Positions 34,021 to 45,339 are shown, numbered from the stretch's first letter. The stretch is DNA of 64,000 nt from Cristatella mucedo (GCA_009760855.2 WPIO01000110.1:505501-569500), one strand, 5' to 3'. Numbers and translations are program-made. The notes: generated by a model not told the origin, from the sequence alone.

Positions 34021-34534
34021 ATCTATCGTTGCATGAACGTGATATCGGGGCGTCCTGTTCCAAAGTAACCAATCACTAGATGAACTATAAAGTTCGAAAG
34101 TTTTCAAGCTGTTCTTTCAACCACTGCTTCAACAATGTGTTTGCTGTCGTCTAGCACGAAAACGTTCCCGAAGATCATTAGTCTGTTGATTTTTATTATT
34201 TCTGGTTTTGCGTTGGTCAAAATTGAGAACAATGTGTGGCTTTGAGTCCTGTATTTTTCTTCCTTTCTTGATAATTTGTTTCGCATGTTATCTTCGTAGG
34301 TACGCTGCTGTTTAGCCGTTGGGGAGTAAGTTGCTACTGCTGAGCCGCGCCTTCTATTAACGTCCCGTGCTGTTTAAGCATCTCCCAGCCATGGTTTCTC
34401 AAGGTAGTTCTTTACCTAAGACTGGCTTCAGGTCTCGGGCTGAACGAATTCCTGGCTGCTAAAACTGAAATCGAGATTATGCTTACGTGAGTTGTGATCA
34501 AACAGTATACGAAAGAACGAATTACATTTATTTT

Positions 34535-34638
34535 GGCCACACGGTTATCTCGAAATAGCCAACTAAGCAATGTAATGCATTTATTTTTATAAATGTATTA
34601 CATTGCTTAGTTGGCTAGTTCGAGATCACCGTGTGGCC
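34535..34638. repeat. 104-bp near-perfect inverted repeat (foldback)
   Basis: Left arm starts GGCCACACGGTTATCTCGAA and right arm ends TTCGAGATCACCGTGTGGCC. Both arms contain AGCCAACTAAGCAATGTAAT. Arms are about 50 bp with about three mismatches and an A/T-rich centre. The corresponding site in beta copy 1 has no hairpin. Confidence 0.95.
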
Positions 34639-34870
34639 TGTTAACACGTGTAGCTTTTTCGTACCTATTGTGTGCTTGCGACGGCTAACAATACGTCGAT
34701 TTTGGCTACTGGCTAAGATTTCATAGATCATGGCTGAATTTCTATACTATGTCCTTTAATATCTGTTTACGCTATGGGTATAAGAATTAAGTTTAAGATT
34801 GAAGGGGAGTAACAGTTTACGGGTAGTAACTCAGTTTCGCCTCTTTATGAGTTCAGTTCTATTGGGTTTG

Positions 34871-35020
34871 CAGTTAGGCCTAGAGCGGTTTAGGTGCTCC
34901 CCATTGACGACAGAGGTCGAAGTCATTTAATTTGATGGCCAAGATCGCGGGTTCAAGCCCCGTGATATCAGGTGCGTATGACATCGATATCACGTTCTCT
35001 TAGGACACTAAACAAATCAT
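34871..35020 (+). mobile_element. SINE family 2, copy in beta 2
   Basis: GCAGTTAGGCCTAGAGCGG with GTTTAGGTGCTCCCC, B box GGGTTCAAGCCCC, tail CATCGATATCACG, CTTAGGACACTAAACAA. Orthologous to 2651-2805. Confidence 0.75.
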
Positions 35021-35440
35021 TTAGGCAAATCTATATTTATGTAACTATAGCTTGGCTAGCGTTTTCATCTTTGATGATGGCCATCGTAAAATATAAAGTA
35101 GATAGACCTATTCTGAGATGTGCTATATGAGCCACTGGTATTCTTACTTGCTGTCCTAATTTGCCTTGAATTCAAGAGCGCTTTGATCCAATAAAGGGCC
35201 ACACACCATTTTAGCTAACAATATTGTCATACTTTTTTATTAACCCAGCTATAGTAATCAGAGGTTATTTTTAAGCTAGCATAGGAAGTCGAAAAGTTCA
35301 TCCTTGCATGCAAAGAATAGTCAGAATAGAAAATGTTTGTAACGAGGGGGATAAGGATTGGACGTTGACTTTAAATTTAAGAGAGAGTCGCCGACCTTCC
35401 ATCTCTTAGCCTTTTTACTGTGGTGGACATTGTTTTCGAA

Positions 35441-35985
35441 TTAGTGAGCTGAGAAAGAACATTTGCACCGACAACAAGATCCACTGCATCTACTGTTCGG
35501 TTCCTTCAAGCCTCCATAAGTAAACTGCACAGCAGACAGCTCGATGCTAGTCACTGGTATTCGTAGTGGTGTATTGGTATTGGTATTGGAATTGTGTATT
35601 GGTATGTATTGGTTGTGGTATTTGACAGCAGCTTCCAGCCACCAAGGAATCTGGAAGCCTCGGCAAGCTCCACCCGGCCGGTGGACTGTCTCAGAGCTCA
35701 CAGGTCATATAGATAAGTCACAGGGCCTTCATCGGCATGACTTGCTCCTGCCAAAAGCCTTATAGTAGCCATCTATGCACACATTTTTTTTCAAAGCAGC
35801 CAGATAGCTCAAAGCCAAGTAACTGGTACAAATATACCTCATTAATGATTTCTTATTTGTATTAGTTAAATAAATTCAAAAGACCTGCTACAACGTTGAA
35901 TGAGCTTCCGATAAGCATGAACTTTTTTAATTCACTGCTAGCATACAAAAGTCACCAAACGCGTTGGTGCCTTGCAAACGCTTGA
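35441..35985. other. No gene recognised
   Basis: Apart from the TATTGG repeat, no motif or match to other parts of the window was seen. Confidence 0.4.
35548..35627. repeat. Degenerate (TATTGG)n simple repeat
   Basis: Repeated TATTGG/TGGTAT units with interruptions. Confidence 0.85.
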
Positions 35986-35989
35986 GCAC

Positions 35990-36360
35990 CAGGTTTGAGA
36001 AAGTTTGCTGTTTTTCACGTGCCAGTTTTAACCACCCTGCCAGCTGGGGAATTAAGCGAGTTTAACGGAATAAAAGGCTTGAAATAAATCAAGCACAAGT
36101 TCAGACGAAGGTTGAAGGCATTTACTGCCTAGAAGCCGTGTCCAAATGTATGAAACCATTGTTTAGAAAAAATACTGCACTCATCACATAAATTAGCTGA
36201 AAAATATCGAGAATCGTAATTATACCTCGTGTTACTATCGCCGTCCTCTGCATCACGATTGATCGTGATACCCTCGTCATCTTCCTCAGTCATATTTAAA
36301 GCTTGAAATTCGATGGAAATTTCATTACTATCGTTATCGTCTTAGGTACCGTGCATTCGT
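35990..36360 (-). repeat. Repeat block alpha, copy 2 (inverted)
   Basis: The reverse complement matches 545-925 over its length, with identical runs such as GATTCTCGATATTTTTCAGC. In the left block alpha precedes beta in the same orientation; here it follows beta and faces it. Confidence 0.8.
36129..36293 (-). CDS. 54-codon ORF in alpha block, unknown function
   Basis: An ORF too short to be convincing alone, but its frame is traceable in the diverged copy at 623-786. It starts MTEEDDEGITI, is acidic and polar for about 25 residues, then has YFSANLCDECSIFSKQWFHT near the end. The C-x2-C pair is not preserved in copy 1, where the first Cys is Ala. No family recognised. It could be an exon of a longer protein or a chance frame in a non-coding repeat. 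Confidence 0.3.
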   Translation of the reverse strand: MTEEDDEGITINRDAEDGDSNTRYNYDSRYFSANLCDECSIFSKQWFHTFGHGF

Positions 36361-36735
36361 ACCCAGGAGAGGTTCGGTTGGCTGGGACAAGACGGCTGTA
36401 ATGTGGTAAGGGTCACCGGCTGGACCGGATGTCTGGTGATGGGAGGTCACCTGGGCTCATGAATAATGGAAGTTGGCCGAGTAAGTCCTGGTGATGGAGG
36501 CTCCCGGTCTCGCCGAGTTATGTACCTGGATAGGTGCAGGTGTGCTCCGGCGATGTGGCCGCACATGCAAGACAACGAGTGCCTAAAGCTGAATGTTAAA
36601 CTCCTTGTTGTGGCTTGTATATTCAGCGTTCCCGGGTAGCGTGTTCGTTGCCCCCAGCCCCGTAAGTTGGCATCTTTCGGCAGACACTCTCGACTGTGGT
36701 AGACGTCGACTCCGACTAGCCAAACAGATGCTCTA
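36361..36735. other. No feature recognised; relatively G-rich
   Basis: GC-richer than its neighbours, with no ORF, tandem repeat or match to other segments that I could find. Confidence 0.4.
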
Positions 36736-37159
36736 TTCTACATTGTATTTCCATTAGTGGGATTCTCTGAGCAGAAAGGTAGCTGCAATACCCTTATGAT
36801 CAATGTGCCTAAAGTCCCCCAAAACCCTAGCTGCACCAAGCAAGCGGTAATTACCTTAGCTACTGCAAGTGTATTTTGGTTTAAAGGGGACGCTTGAGGG
36901 ATTTTGAGCTCTCCATCTTTACCTCACGAGTCAGTTGAACGCCAGGGCTGTAAGTTGCGGGCGTCGTGCGAATAATTAAACGATAAAGAGTTTCATGCGA
37001 GAACTAGTAAGAGTTTCAACTCGTTTGCCATCGCATGATGGTCCTCAAACTGCCATCGTTTAGCTGCAGTTCTAAAATATTAGACTACCTTCAAGATTGC
37101 TAGGAACTTGTGCATCCGGCATTCCTCTCTTTGTAATCAATTTGAATTATGATAAAACC

Positions 37160-37925
37160 AACTTAATAATACTGGTAAAACCTAGTGTGATTCAAAAATA
37201 TAGTGCGTCGCTCCAAATCGAATTTGGCAGAATATCTTCTGTTGAATCTTCACTGAAACTCTACGTCATGTTCTAAAATGACCGTTAACTTGGCGATCTA
37301 AACAGCTGCACTATCAAGTCTGCCTAATTTCAGCTACATAATATTGCTTGAATTCAAGCATGCTTAGACAATCCTACCACATCCATGCCTTTGTAACATC
37401 CCGTCTTCAATTGTGTAACTGCCTTACAGTTGGTCTACCGACTGTACAATAAGGCACTTACAAATGGTGCAAAACTCTGCAGCCAGGCTTGATTGCCCCG
37501 AGCATTCTAATTGCCACATCACACCTCTTCTCCACAACCTGCACTGGCTCGCCGTCAAGCGCAGCATCGAACTGAAGGTTTCGTCACTCACTTTTGGGTC
37601 CCTTCATTCCTTGTCTCCAGACTGCCAATCTGATTTACTCCCCCCACTAGGCTAACCATTGTACCACCAGCTTTTCGGAATCTAACTGAATTCCTATATC
37701 TAGTTCAAACCTTAACTACTTCGGAGATCATTCCTTAAGTATGTACGCTCCCAAAATTTGGAACTCACTCCCGACTTTCGTCACGAAATCTAATTAATGT
37801 GACCACATTAAAAAAGAAGCTAAAAACGCGCCTATTTATTACAGCGTTCATTCGGTTCCTCTAATTTGTCTTGCGTGCGATGACGGTGAGAGGCGCTCCA
37901 GAAGGGCTCGGTAAAAAAAATATAT
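37160..37925 (+). pseudogene. L2-like LINE 3' fragment
   Basis: Frames read HIHAFVTSRL...CNCLTVGLPT, then VQNSAARLD, HITPLLHNLHWLAVKRSIEL and VSSLTFGSLHSLSP, the canonical order of the C-terminal region of L2/CR1 elements. The end, GAGAGGCGCTCCAGAAGG with an A run, fits an L2-type 3' tail. Frameshifted and stop-containing. Confidence 0.8.
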
Positions 37926-39284
37926 CGAATATGTTGGAATGTCGAGCAAAACAAGTGGAGAGACTAGCCAAATCGTCATTATTAAGTTGCTCATCATAAA
38001 CCCGTGACATGTAAAATGGAGTGCCCCTTCAAGTCTCTCATTTTGTAAGGTCGTTTAAATGCGGCTTAAAGTTTAGCCTATTTAAGTACTCATGCAAAGC
38101 CTGCACCCCAGTGCAGAAATAGTTTTTCCGGAAGGAGGAATGGAGAAAGCTAAATTGATGACATCGATTGAATCGATTACTATCTAAGTCGAAATGAAAA
38201 CTAAATTGATTGCAATGGGCTCCACTAAGCTTCTTTCAGAATACACCGCTTAAGCCAGGTTTGCATGGTAATTCTTGTTTTCTACCTCCTGTGTTATACC
38301 ACCTTCCTTTGTGTTCGAAGTCCACAGGTCAGTCTTGTTATGACTTTAGCTACCTATTCGCTGCGTCCTTTGCTGTTCATGGAAAATTTGCTTTTATTGG
38401 GTAGGGTAGAACCTCATTTTTCTAACCCCCATCAATTTGTAATGGTAGGTAGAAATAAGGTAGGAAGTAAGGCAATCTGTGTAAACCCGGCTGTGTAAAC
38501 CCATACGCACCCCTTACCCGTGTAAGCAGGGTATTCAGGAGGTTACCTGGAGAAGCCTCTGAGCACCTGCTACTGAAACCTATGAGACGGATAGAGTATC
38601 CAATTGATATTATTAATTTTCAAGAATTTATCCTCAATTTTGGGGTAATTTTATGTGCTGCCAGTCATTGAACGGTTTCATTTGTCCCGGGAAGAGGGAA
38701 GGGGTTGCTATTGAGAGCACACCACGGCTGGCCTCGTTCTGGTGTGTTTCCATCGGAAAAAGCACATGGGGTAAGAATGGCGCGTTGCACCGCGTGGAGT
38801 GGCAAGCCTCTTTCTTTGCAGAGCTAATCGAGGCGATGTGCGATTCCAGCGGACTTAAACTTGAAGTTCCCGGCACTTTTTATTTCACTGACGGCTGCAT
38901 TAGGTTGCCATGCTTTTTAGCGGCCCGATACGGAGTCGACCTTCCACTGTGGCGCCTGCGGTGGCCGCGGCTGCATTGAACATTTGACGCAGCAAGGCCG
39001 GAGCTCGAGCAAAGGAAGCGGCATCTTTTCAGCCGTGCTTTCGAGCTATTTGGAGCCGCATTGTTGCTGCACTGTTTGATCGGCTCATTAGGAGCGACAT
39101 CGAATCCGTGCTGACGAGCTCTTTGAACAATAGGGCTTGCGGTTTAAATGTTCGAGCTCGCTAACCTCCATCTCAGGACGAGCGGTACGTGAGCCTGTGT
39201 CTATCAATTGGCACCTTTATTGCCAGCTGCATCTAGCTGCACTTTATAAATCAGGCCTATCCACTTCTTCGAGGAATCAGCTTT

Positions 39285-39380
39285 TTAGATGTAGTCTTTA
39301 GTCTAGATGTAGTCTTTAGTCTAGATGTAGTCTTTAGTCTAGATCAGTCTTTAGTCTAGATCAGACTTTAGTCTAGATCT
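39285..39380. repeat. 16-18-bp tandem repeat
   Basis: Five units of TAGATGTAGTCTTTAGTC, the last two shortened (TAGATCAGTCTTTAGTC). Inserted in unit copy C; absent from A and E. Confidence 0.95.
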
Positions 39381-41050
39381 TTAGATTGCTGGAGTGACAT
39401 ACCTGGGAGCAAGCCGACCGCCGTAGTTCACCAGGTCTGGCTAGGAGAGGCGATTTTATAGGCAGAAATTGTATTAATCCTTAGGTATCTTTTTAAGACA
39501 AAACCTAATTATCGAAAAACATGAGTCGGCATGTGAGGAGTAACGTGTTTTACCAGATCTTGGGTAGCCGTTCTGTGCTATAAGGCGCCAGGCTTCAAAA
39601 ATGTTATGTTAGTATGTGTTTAGCCTCATTGCATATAGGTTGCAATCCAACTTGCCGTGAACCCTGCTTCACTTGTGCCCGGCTTCAATATGTTTAGCCA
39701 CGACAGTTCGTTTCGTGGTACCATGCTCCATCACCTTCTCTGTATCAGGTCTTTGTAGCTGCGTTGCTGCATTTCACCATGCACACATCTCGACATTAGA
39801 ACACGGTAGTGGAGCTTGCACTTCGTGGTTAAGTTCATGGGTTCGAATCTAGCAGCATGCGAACCTTTAGTATTTGTTAGGAAGATGGCAGCTCGGGGTC
39901 TTGCGGTGCTTCACGAATGATGCAGTTAATGTAGTACCGTGCACTTTAAATCGCATCTTTGACCTCAATTGCACGCCACAAAGCTTTAGCTGGCTGCACC
40001 TCCCTGTTGAGGTATCAGTTTGAAAAATGCGCCGTGACAGAAACTATTCTCTATCAACAGGCTGTACGAATTGCTCCAAAAAATCTATACCCGTCATGTT
40101 TGTCACATCCACGGAATTATCCGTGCAATCGTAAATAAGTACAGAGGAGCTGAGGCCGGCAGGCCTCAGCTTGGCTTCAAACCCTAATTCGTGTTTGAGA
40201 TTTGGTTTATTCCCATGCATGCCTTTAAAGTATACCGGGAACGAGTTCACTAGGACTAGCAGAGAGCTGACCGCAGCCGGAAGCAGTTACTAAACTGTGC
40301 GTGCCTAAGACTATAAACTTTATGGAGATTTAGTTGTGCATAGTCTAAAAGGTAGCAGTGCTTTTTACATGCAATCGCTAGCATCTAAGGCGTGAAAGTC
40401 GATGCCAGGATCAGCACCACAAGGTACCCATAGGATTTGCATCTCTGAAAGTAGGCCGTGAAACGCGTTTTACTTTCTTGAATATTGCATGGCAAAAGCT
40501 GTACTACTGTTTTTGCCGACATTTAACCGAAGAAAGTTTGCTACTGCTCTGTCTTAAACGTTGGCAATTGCTGCTTGCAGTAAGATGTATGTACAAAGGT
40601 GAGTCGCATCCTACTTTAGGAACTCGGCAAGATATTTCTTAGGGAAAGCTTGGTTGACATTCCAGGTACGCTAAAGATTCGAGGTTATTTTATTCTGTGT
40701 CGTGAGCGTTTTGAAAAATGGCTCCAGTCCAGAACCATGGTCCACTTGATTTTTGGTGAGGATAGAAAGGGTTTCTCTATCGGAAATGCTTTAAAGAATA
40801 GTAATCGATCATAAAAGTGGTGACAGCACACTGTCACTCTACGTTGCCCAGCACTTAAGCAGCTTTCTTACCAGACGTATATTCTAGAGCTGCGTCGCGC
40901 TGTTTCTTCAACTGAATGCTCGCTTTCATGCTTTGTAGACAGAGCTGTCGTTTCCCTGAGATGAGTCACTCTGCTGCACCGCTCGGCAGTTCCCAAGATG
41001 GCTTGCGACACTGGGCCTCTGCTGATCGGACACCGAAGCTGTTGCAGCGA

Positions 41051-41275
41051 TCATTTGGCTGCTCTTTATTTGGCATCGGGCTGATCATCCAGCACGCTCC
41101 TTCAACAGTTCTGCTGATCTATCGTGACCCGATCCTAACCGAAGCTGCCGAGCCAAAAGCTGACAGCCTTGACAAGCCTGCTAGCTGTCATGCTCGGGGC
41201 GGCAGATGCTTTTGTGTCGGTGCACTGGGCTACTGCTCGTGCACTGACAGCACAGTTCACGGCCAGTGCTGCTAG
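41051..41275 (+). pseudogene. Cysteine-rich ORF, copy C (partial, still open)
   Basis: Encodes SFGCSLFGIGLII, then DPILTEAAEP, then the cysteine module CFCVGALGYCSCTD...GQCC, ending at TAG. Relative to copy A, many differences in the best-conserved stretches are third-position (TCC/TCT, CTG/TTA, TTC/TTT; TGT TTC TGC/TGC TTT TGT; GAT/GAC; AGT/AGC). One module cysteine is Gly, and the C-terminal about 30 residues are lost by the early stop. The open frame extends upstream to 40916, but the N-terminal half does not align well. It is either a truncated functional member or a relic. Confidence 0.6.
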
Positions 41276-42412
41276 ACACGGTCACTTTGAGTGTCCGGCG
41301 ACGGCAGTTCAACGCTCGTGGCGTATTATGCCAATGTTTTGCGCTTGCAAAGCAACTGGACAGATAGGAGGAGTACTTAGCTGACCAGCCCCAGGCTGTG
41401 CTACTTTGATGTTCAAGGAGCCATTGCCATTTAGCCTGAGCCCGAGCTGTCCTGTGGTCGTGTATCCATCGGAAGTTGATCGCTTGTAAACACGGCTATA
41501 TGTTGACGTTAGCAGTGATCGGCCTGGGTCAACTGTAGCAATGTCAGCAGCATTGAATGAAGCGATTCTCTTATTTGAAATACAATTTGAGCTTGACTGG
41601 GGACATTGCTGCCGAAGATGTGGTTTATTTTGGCTTGAATCTCTGGCTAACCAATCATGATAGACCAACGATTGGCTTTTACAAAAAGGAAAATGCTCTC
41701 CAACTAGTAGAGAATCTTTCTAGTTCGGCGTCTTCTTGGATGCCTGTGGCGAGATCTAGGGATTGGCTCGACTATGCAAGTCAATACGATTGCCTTGTGC
41801 ATATCGTCACGTGCCTCATCAGTTGCTTCTTCGTAATTTTCGACGAATTTTACCCAAGAACTCGGCATATATCAACGTAGCTACCTAGCTGACAGTGTAA
41901 TTGTCAATAATTTCAGGGTCCTGTTGCAGCAATTGTTGTTTAGCTTGGTGTGGTCTTAGCTCAAACAGCCTTGCAGGCTTTACAATAGTTAGATAACTTA
42001 GAATGTTTTAAAGAGGCATTCAGCAATGCTTGAGTAAGAGCGACCTTAGGTGGCCAGTGGCTGGCCTCAGCTACAAAAACCAAGGCCACCCTGGTCTGTA
42101 CGTAGGCGACGCCCTCGAGATTACTGCAGACTGCCAGGTCTTCATTCGGAGGCTGGCATTGCTAACCGTTACAACGGCAGAGTGGCAGCCGGCAGCAGAC
42201 ACGCCTACTTCTGTAATATCAGCTTACGGGTTCTGGTGCCCTGCTAGCGAACAATGCTGTCACGACCGTGCTCTTCGAGTTACCACTGGGCAGGCTTACG
42301 CTCAGGAATCTCTGAATCGCAAATAAAGCTTTAACTGTCAGCTCCTCACCAAAATATTAGTAGCCCCACAGGCGAAAAGTTGGCCAGTTACACAATCGAA
42401 CTGATGAAGTAT

Positions 42413-43110
42413 CAATTAATTTAGATTACTGCAACCATTGGCAGCTTGTTCTCGGAGGTACTTAAAACAAGATTTTAAAGATTGCTTTGTGGGACTGAAA
42501 TGGTTTGCAATTAAGAGAGGAACGGGTGAAAATGGTGACTTCTGTGCAGTTTTAATTGATCTATGGGTATGAAAGAACGAGAAACCCGTCGTCGTGGCGT
42601 CGGCTATACTCGGACTGTTTTCGACTTCAGCCACGTCTCAATATAAGCGAGCAAGTCAAGATCAACATCAACCACAATCTCTTGTGTTATAAGGGGTTCA
42701 TTTACACGGTGAACGAACCTTCCGAGGACAAGCATACGTTTGGCTGCAGGGGAAAATCCTAGTGTAAATGCTAGTCAGAGTAAACTCCTGGCGCTGCTGC
42801 TACTCAGTTGTCCATGGTAGCTAAAAGGAATTCGTGAGTAAGCATTAAGTGCATTTTGAAACAGGTGTTGGCCTACGGAGAGATGCTGGGAAGAAAATGC
42901 CGTGGGCCAGTATGCACACAGTATGGTGAGCGTTACGATAGCCGTCACGGTTCACATGCAACAATTGTAAAGAGGCTGCCAATCAGCTGACTTCTATGTT
43001 AACTTTGAAGCTGTATTGCACTCGAAGTGATGCGCATTAAGGAACTTCAAGAATATTATCGGAAATGCCAGACAAGTGGTTTATCATTCTGACGGAAAAG
43101 AGGTACTTTG
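42413..43110 (+). repeat. 698-bp direct duplicate, left copy
   Basis: Matches 47220-47917 with about three differences (for example AAACAGG/AAACTGG and CAACAATTG/CAGCAATTG), about 99.6 percent identity. No TG...CA ends and no flanking duplication, so it is not an LTR pair. Confidence 0.95.
42556..42780 (+). pseudogene. FLYWCH-type zinc-finger-like fragment (left copy)
   Basis: A frame reads HNLLCYKGFIYTVNEPSEDK followed by HTFGCRGKS, then a TAG codon, then CKC. The order L-x-Y-x-G-F-x-Y...F-x-C-R...C-K resembles a FLYWCH domain, with Phe instead of the usual Trp, no visible His end, and a stop inside. FLYWCH domains occur in some chromatin proteins and in Mutator-like transposases. The assignment rests on motif spacing only. 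Confidence 0.3.
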
Positions 43111-44091
43111 TAACCAAGAAAGCGTCTCTATCTTTAATCTCTTAACCAAAAGTCTATAGATCAATCAAAGAAAGAGCCTAAAGTAAGGAGACCCTGTAGT
43201 GTGCCGGTTTGAAGGATTGGAACGCCGGTGTGGTACGGGAGCCTGGGGGCATAGCCTCACTGCAAAGTAGTGTTTAGGGGCTTCCTCCAAGTACCTTATG
43301 GTGGGGCGTGTACCATGGCCAGCCACCGATGGCCCATGGCCGGTCTTGATATGACTAAACTGACGGCTGTGGCCGCCCGTCGACCGGCCCTGCTCAGCTA
43401 ATTTGGGCTAGGAAGGAGAGAAACTGTAGCCCTGCACATATCTCTTCTCCTTGCTCCCCTTCTTTCCCACGCCCTACTACAGGTTACCCTACCCTTATGA
43501 TGGCCTCGACTGCAAGCCTGTCCATGAAACTCGAAGAATTCTTCCATTACGGCTCCTCATACAGTGCTCGTGTACGTGGACTTTAGGTATGGCAATCGGT
43601 ATATTGACGATGAGTAGCTTGTCCGTATCACGTGCATAATTAATTTTCTTTGCTAAGTCTCAGGCCTTTCTACGGTGACTTTTGAAGACTACAAGCCTTG
43701 ATCTCAAACCCAGGCGAATGCATCGAATTACGGATTGGTATTCGTGGAATTTATTAGATGGTTTTATAATTGATATATTACTGATAAAAACAATTTAAAT
43801 AGTAATAATTATTAGAAATTCTTATATTTTTCAATGTAAGTAAACTCTGAGCTAAGCCTGGCGTTTCGCCAGTGATTACATGGATAGTGGCAGTAGGCAT
43901 AAGCACATACATTTCAATTTCGAAAAACTTGAGATATGCAGTGGATATTGTTTAACACTGCTAAATGTCCTTGAGCAGTTAAATCGTATTATAGTGATGG
44001 GTGAGTTCCGGCTTTAGGGAGCATGCGACCTAGTGGTGAGGTCTCCTAGCGTTATGGTTGGTTCTAGCCACAACTAAGTCAGCCGAGCTGT

Positions 44092-44240
44092 GAGAGAGAG
44101 AGAGAGAGAGGGAGGGAGGGTGTGATGGTGGGAGGGAGGGGGAAGGAGGGAGGGAGAGAGAGAGAGCAAGAGAGAGAGAGAGAGAGAGAGGGGGAAGAGA
44201 GAGATAGTGAGAGAGAGACTGAGAGAGAGAGAGAGAGAAG
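44092..44240. repeat. (GA)n / (GGGA)n microsatellite, unit copy D
   Basis: A mixed GA and GGGAGG tract at the position of the GA tract in copies A and E. The Ser/Leu-rich minus-strand ORFs are its by-product. Confidence 0.95.
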
Positions 44241-44661
44241 TGTATCGGTGATACGTAGCATCGTGAACCTGTTGGGAGGCCAACTACTGATGGGGTAGCT
44301 TTGGGTTTTTTATTATTTGTAAACGTCCTGTCGTACATATGAGTGGTCAGCTACTGAAATCTAGACGGGTTTCGTGGGCAAATGCCTCTAATAAGTTCCT
44401 CTCGGCCATGCCTTGCTGTTCAGTTCTTTTTCTACATCACCGTAAATTCTACACTTACTGAATTCTTTTTTGTCAGTAAATAACCTATCGTCACGCTTTT
44501 TACACGTGTCTAATTTTGCAATGCCATTTGTACTCTCTGCACTGCTCGTTGATACTTATATTTAAGGGTGATCCAGCTAAGGGAAATGCTTGCTCAGTGT
44601 GTTAGTGTGGCAGGGTCGAGACCATCCGCTCCTTAAGCTCGCCAGCCCTCAGCCCGTAGGT

Positions 44662-45245
44662 ATGGATTCAAAGCGAAAGGTAACAAAGGTTGCAAGCGGA
44701 CCGGCAAGCAGACCTGCATATTGACTGGCAAGTTGACGTGCAAGTGGACTGGAAAGTGGACCTAGAAGCACACCTGCAAGCGGACCGGCAAGTGAACCTG
44801 CAAACGGACCGGCACGCGGATCAACAAGCGGACCAAAAAGCGGACCGACAATCGGGCAGCACACTATTACGATCCGAATCGTCGGCGGCCTGGTGAGAAG
44901 AGAGACGCTGCAGCAAGCTCGACCGAGCCACTTGGCAGTAACTCCACCAATGACTGCTGCACCAGCAGTGGCTAGGGCAGCGAATCGGTCGCCGGAGCTG
45001 ATGAAGTATCTGTTCGGCTGCTCTCTGCACGGAATCGGACTGATCAATTCACCCAATCCTCACACCGTTCTGCTATGCGATTTCCACCCGACACTCTCCG
45101 AAGCCGCTAGCTGGAAACTGACGGTAACCTGATGGAACCCGTCAGCTGCCACTCTCACAGCAGCTGTTATTGTTTTTGCATCAGTTTACCGGGCTATTTC
45201 ACAAGCACCGACAGCGATATCACTGCCAATGCTGCTCAAAGTCAA
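44662..45245 (+). pseudogene. Cysteine-rich ORF, copy D (broken)
   Basis: ATG at 44662 gives MDSKRKVTKVASGPASRPA, then two stops. The middle is expanded by repeats of a GCAAGCGGACCG-type unit (SGPAS-like) that A and E do not have. In the same frame LQQARPSHLA, SPELMKYLFGCSLHGIGL and HPTLSEA align to the intact copies. An indel then shifts to a frame with PVSCHSHSSCYCFCISLPGY. Cysteines of the third cluster are lost. Confidence 0.7.
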
Positions 45246-45339
45246 GTAAGGTCGCTACGAATAACCTGCACACGTGGTTCAATCCTCTTCAAGTATTTGC
45301 CCAAAGCTTCATGTCGGCTTAGCAGCTGTCGCTCAGCTG

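Larger units (their letters stand above)
34020..35440 (+). repeat. Repeat block beta, copy 2
   Basis: Collinear with 1020-3230: ATCGTTGCAT at the start, AACGTCCCG (about 34360), CAGTATACG (about 34503), AATATCTGTTTAC, the family 2 SINE at 34871 and GTCAGAATAGAAA (about 35319). It carries a 104-bp foldback not present in copy 1. Confidence 0.75.
36740..42340 (+). repeat. Long repeat unit, copy C
   Basis: 36740-37140 matches 49720-50130. 38030-39300 matches 16430-18140. 39380-39450 matches 18130-18200. 39980-40260 matches 20505-20780. 40780-41560 matches 21460-22530. 42010-42330 matches 59635-59940. Several segments are deleted relative to copy E. A LINE fragment interrupts it at about 37160-37925. 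A decayed SINE-like B box (GGGTTCGAATC, about 39840) may be the same insertion as in A and E, but this is uncertain. Confidence 0.8.
42340..45300 (+). repeat. Long repeat unit, copy D
   Basis: 42413-43110 is the near-identical twin of the start of copy E. After about 80 unassigned bases, 43270-44090 matches 18100-19020 (copy A), followed by the (GA)n tract and, from 44640, the cysteine-rich ORF and its 3' flank to about 45330. About 5 kb of the unit is missing between 43110 and 43270. The family 1 SINE shared by A and E is absent. Confidence 0.8.

Noticed and set aside
38653-38979. 108-codon ORF in copy C as a possible exon
   Set aside because: The matching regions of copies A and E are broken by stops and frame changes in different places, with no clear codon-level conservation.
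44030-44338. Ser/Leu-rich minus-strand ORFs
   Set aside because: Product of the (GA)n tract in unit copy D.
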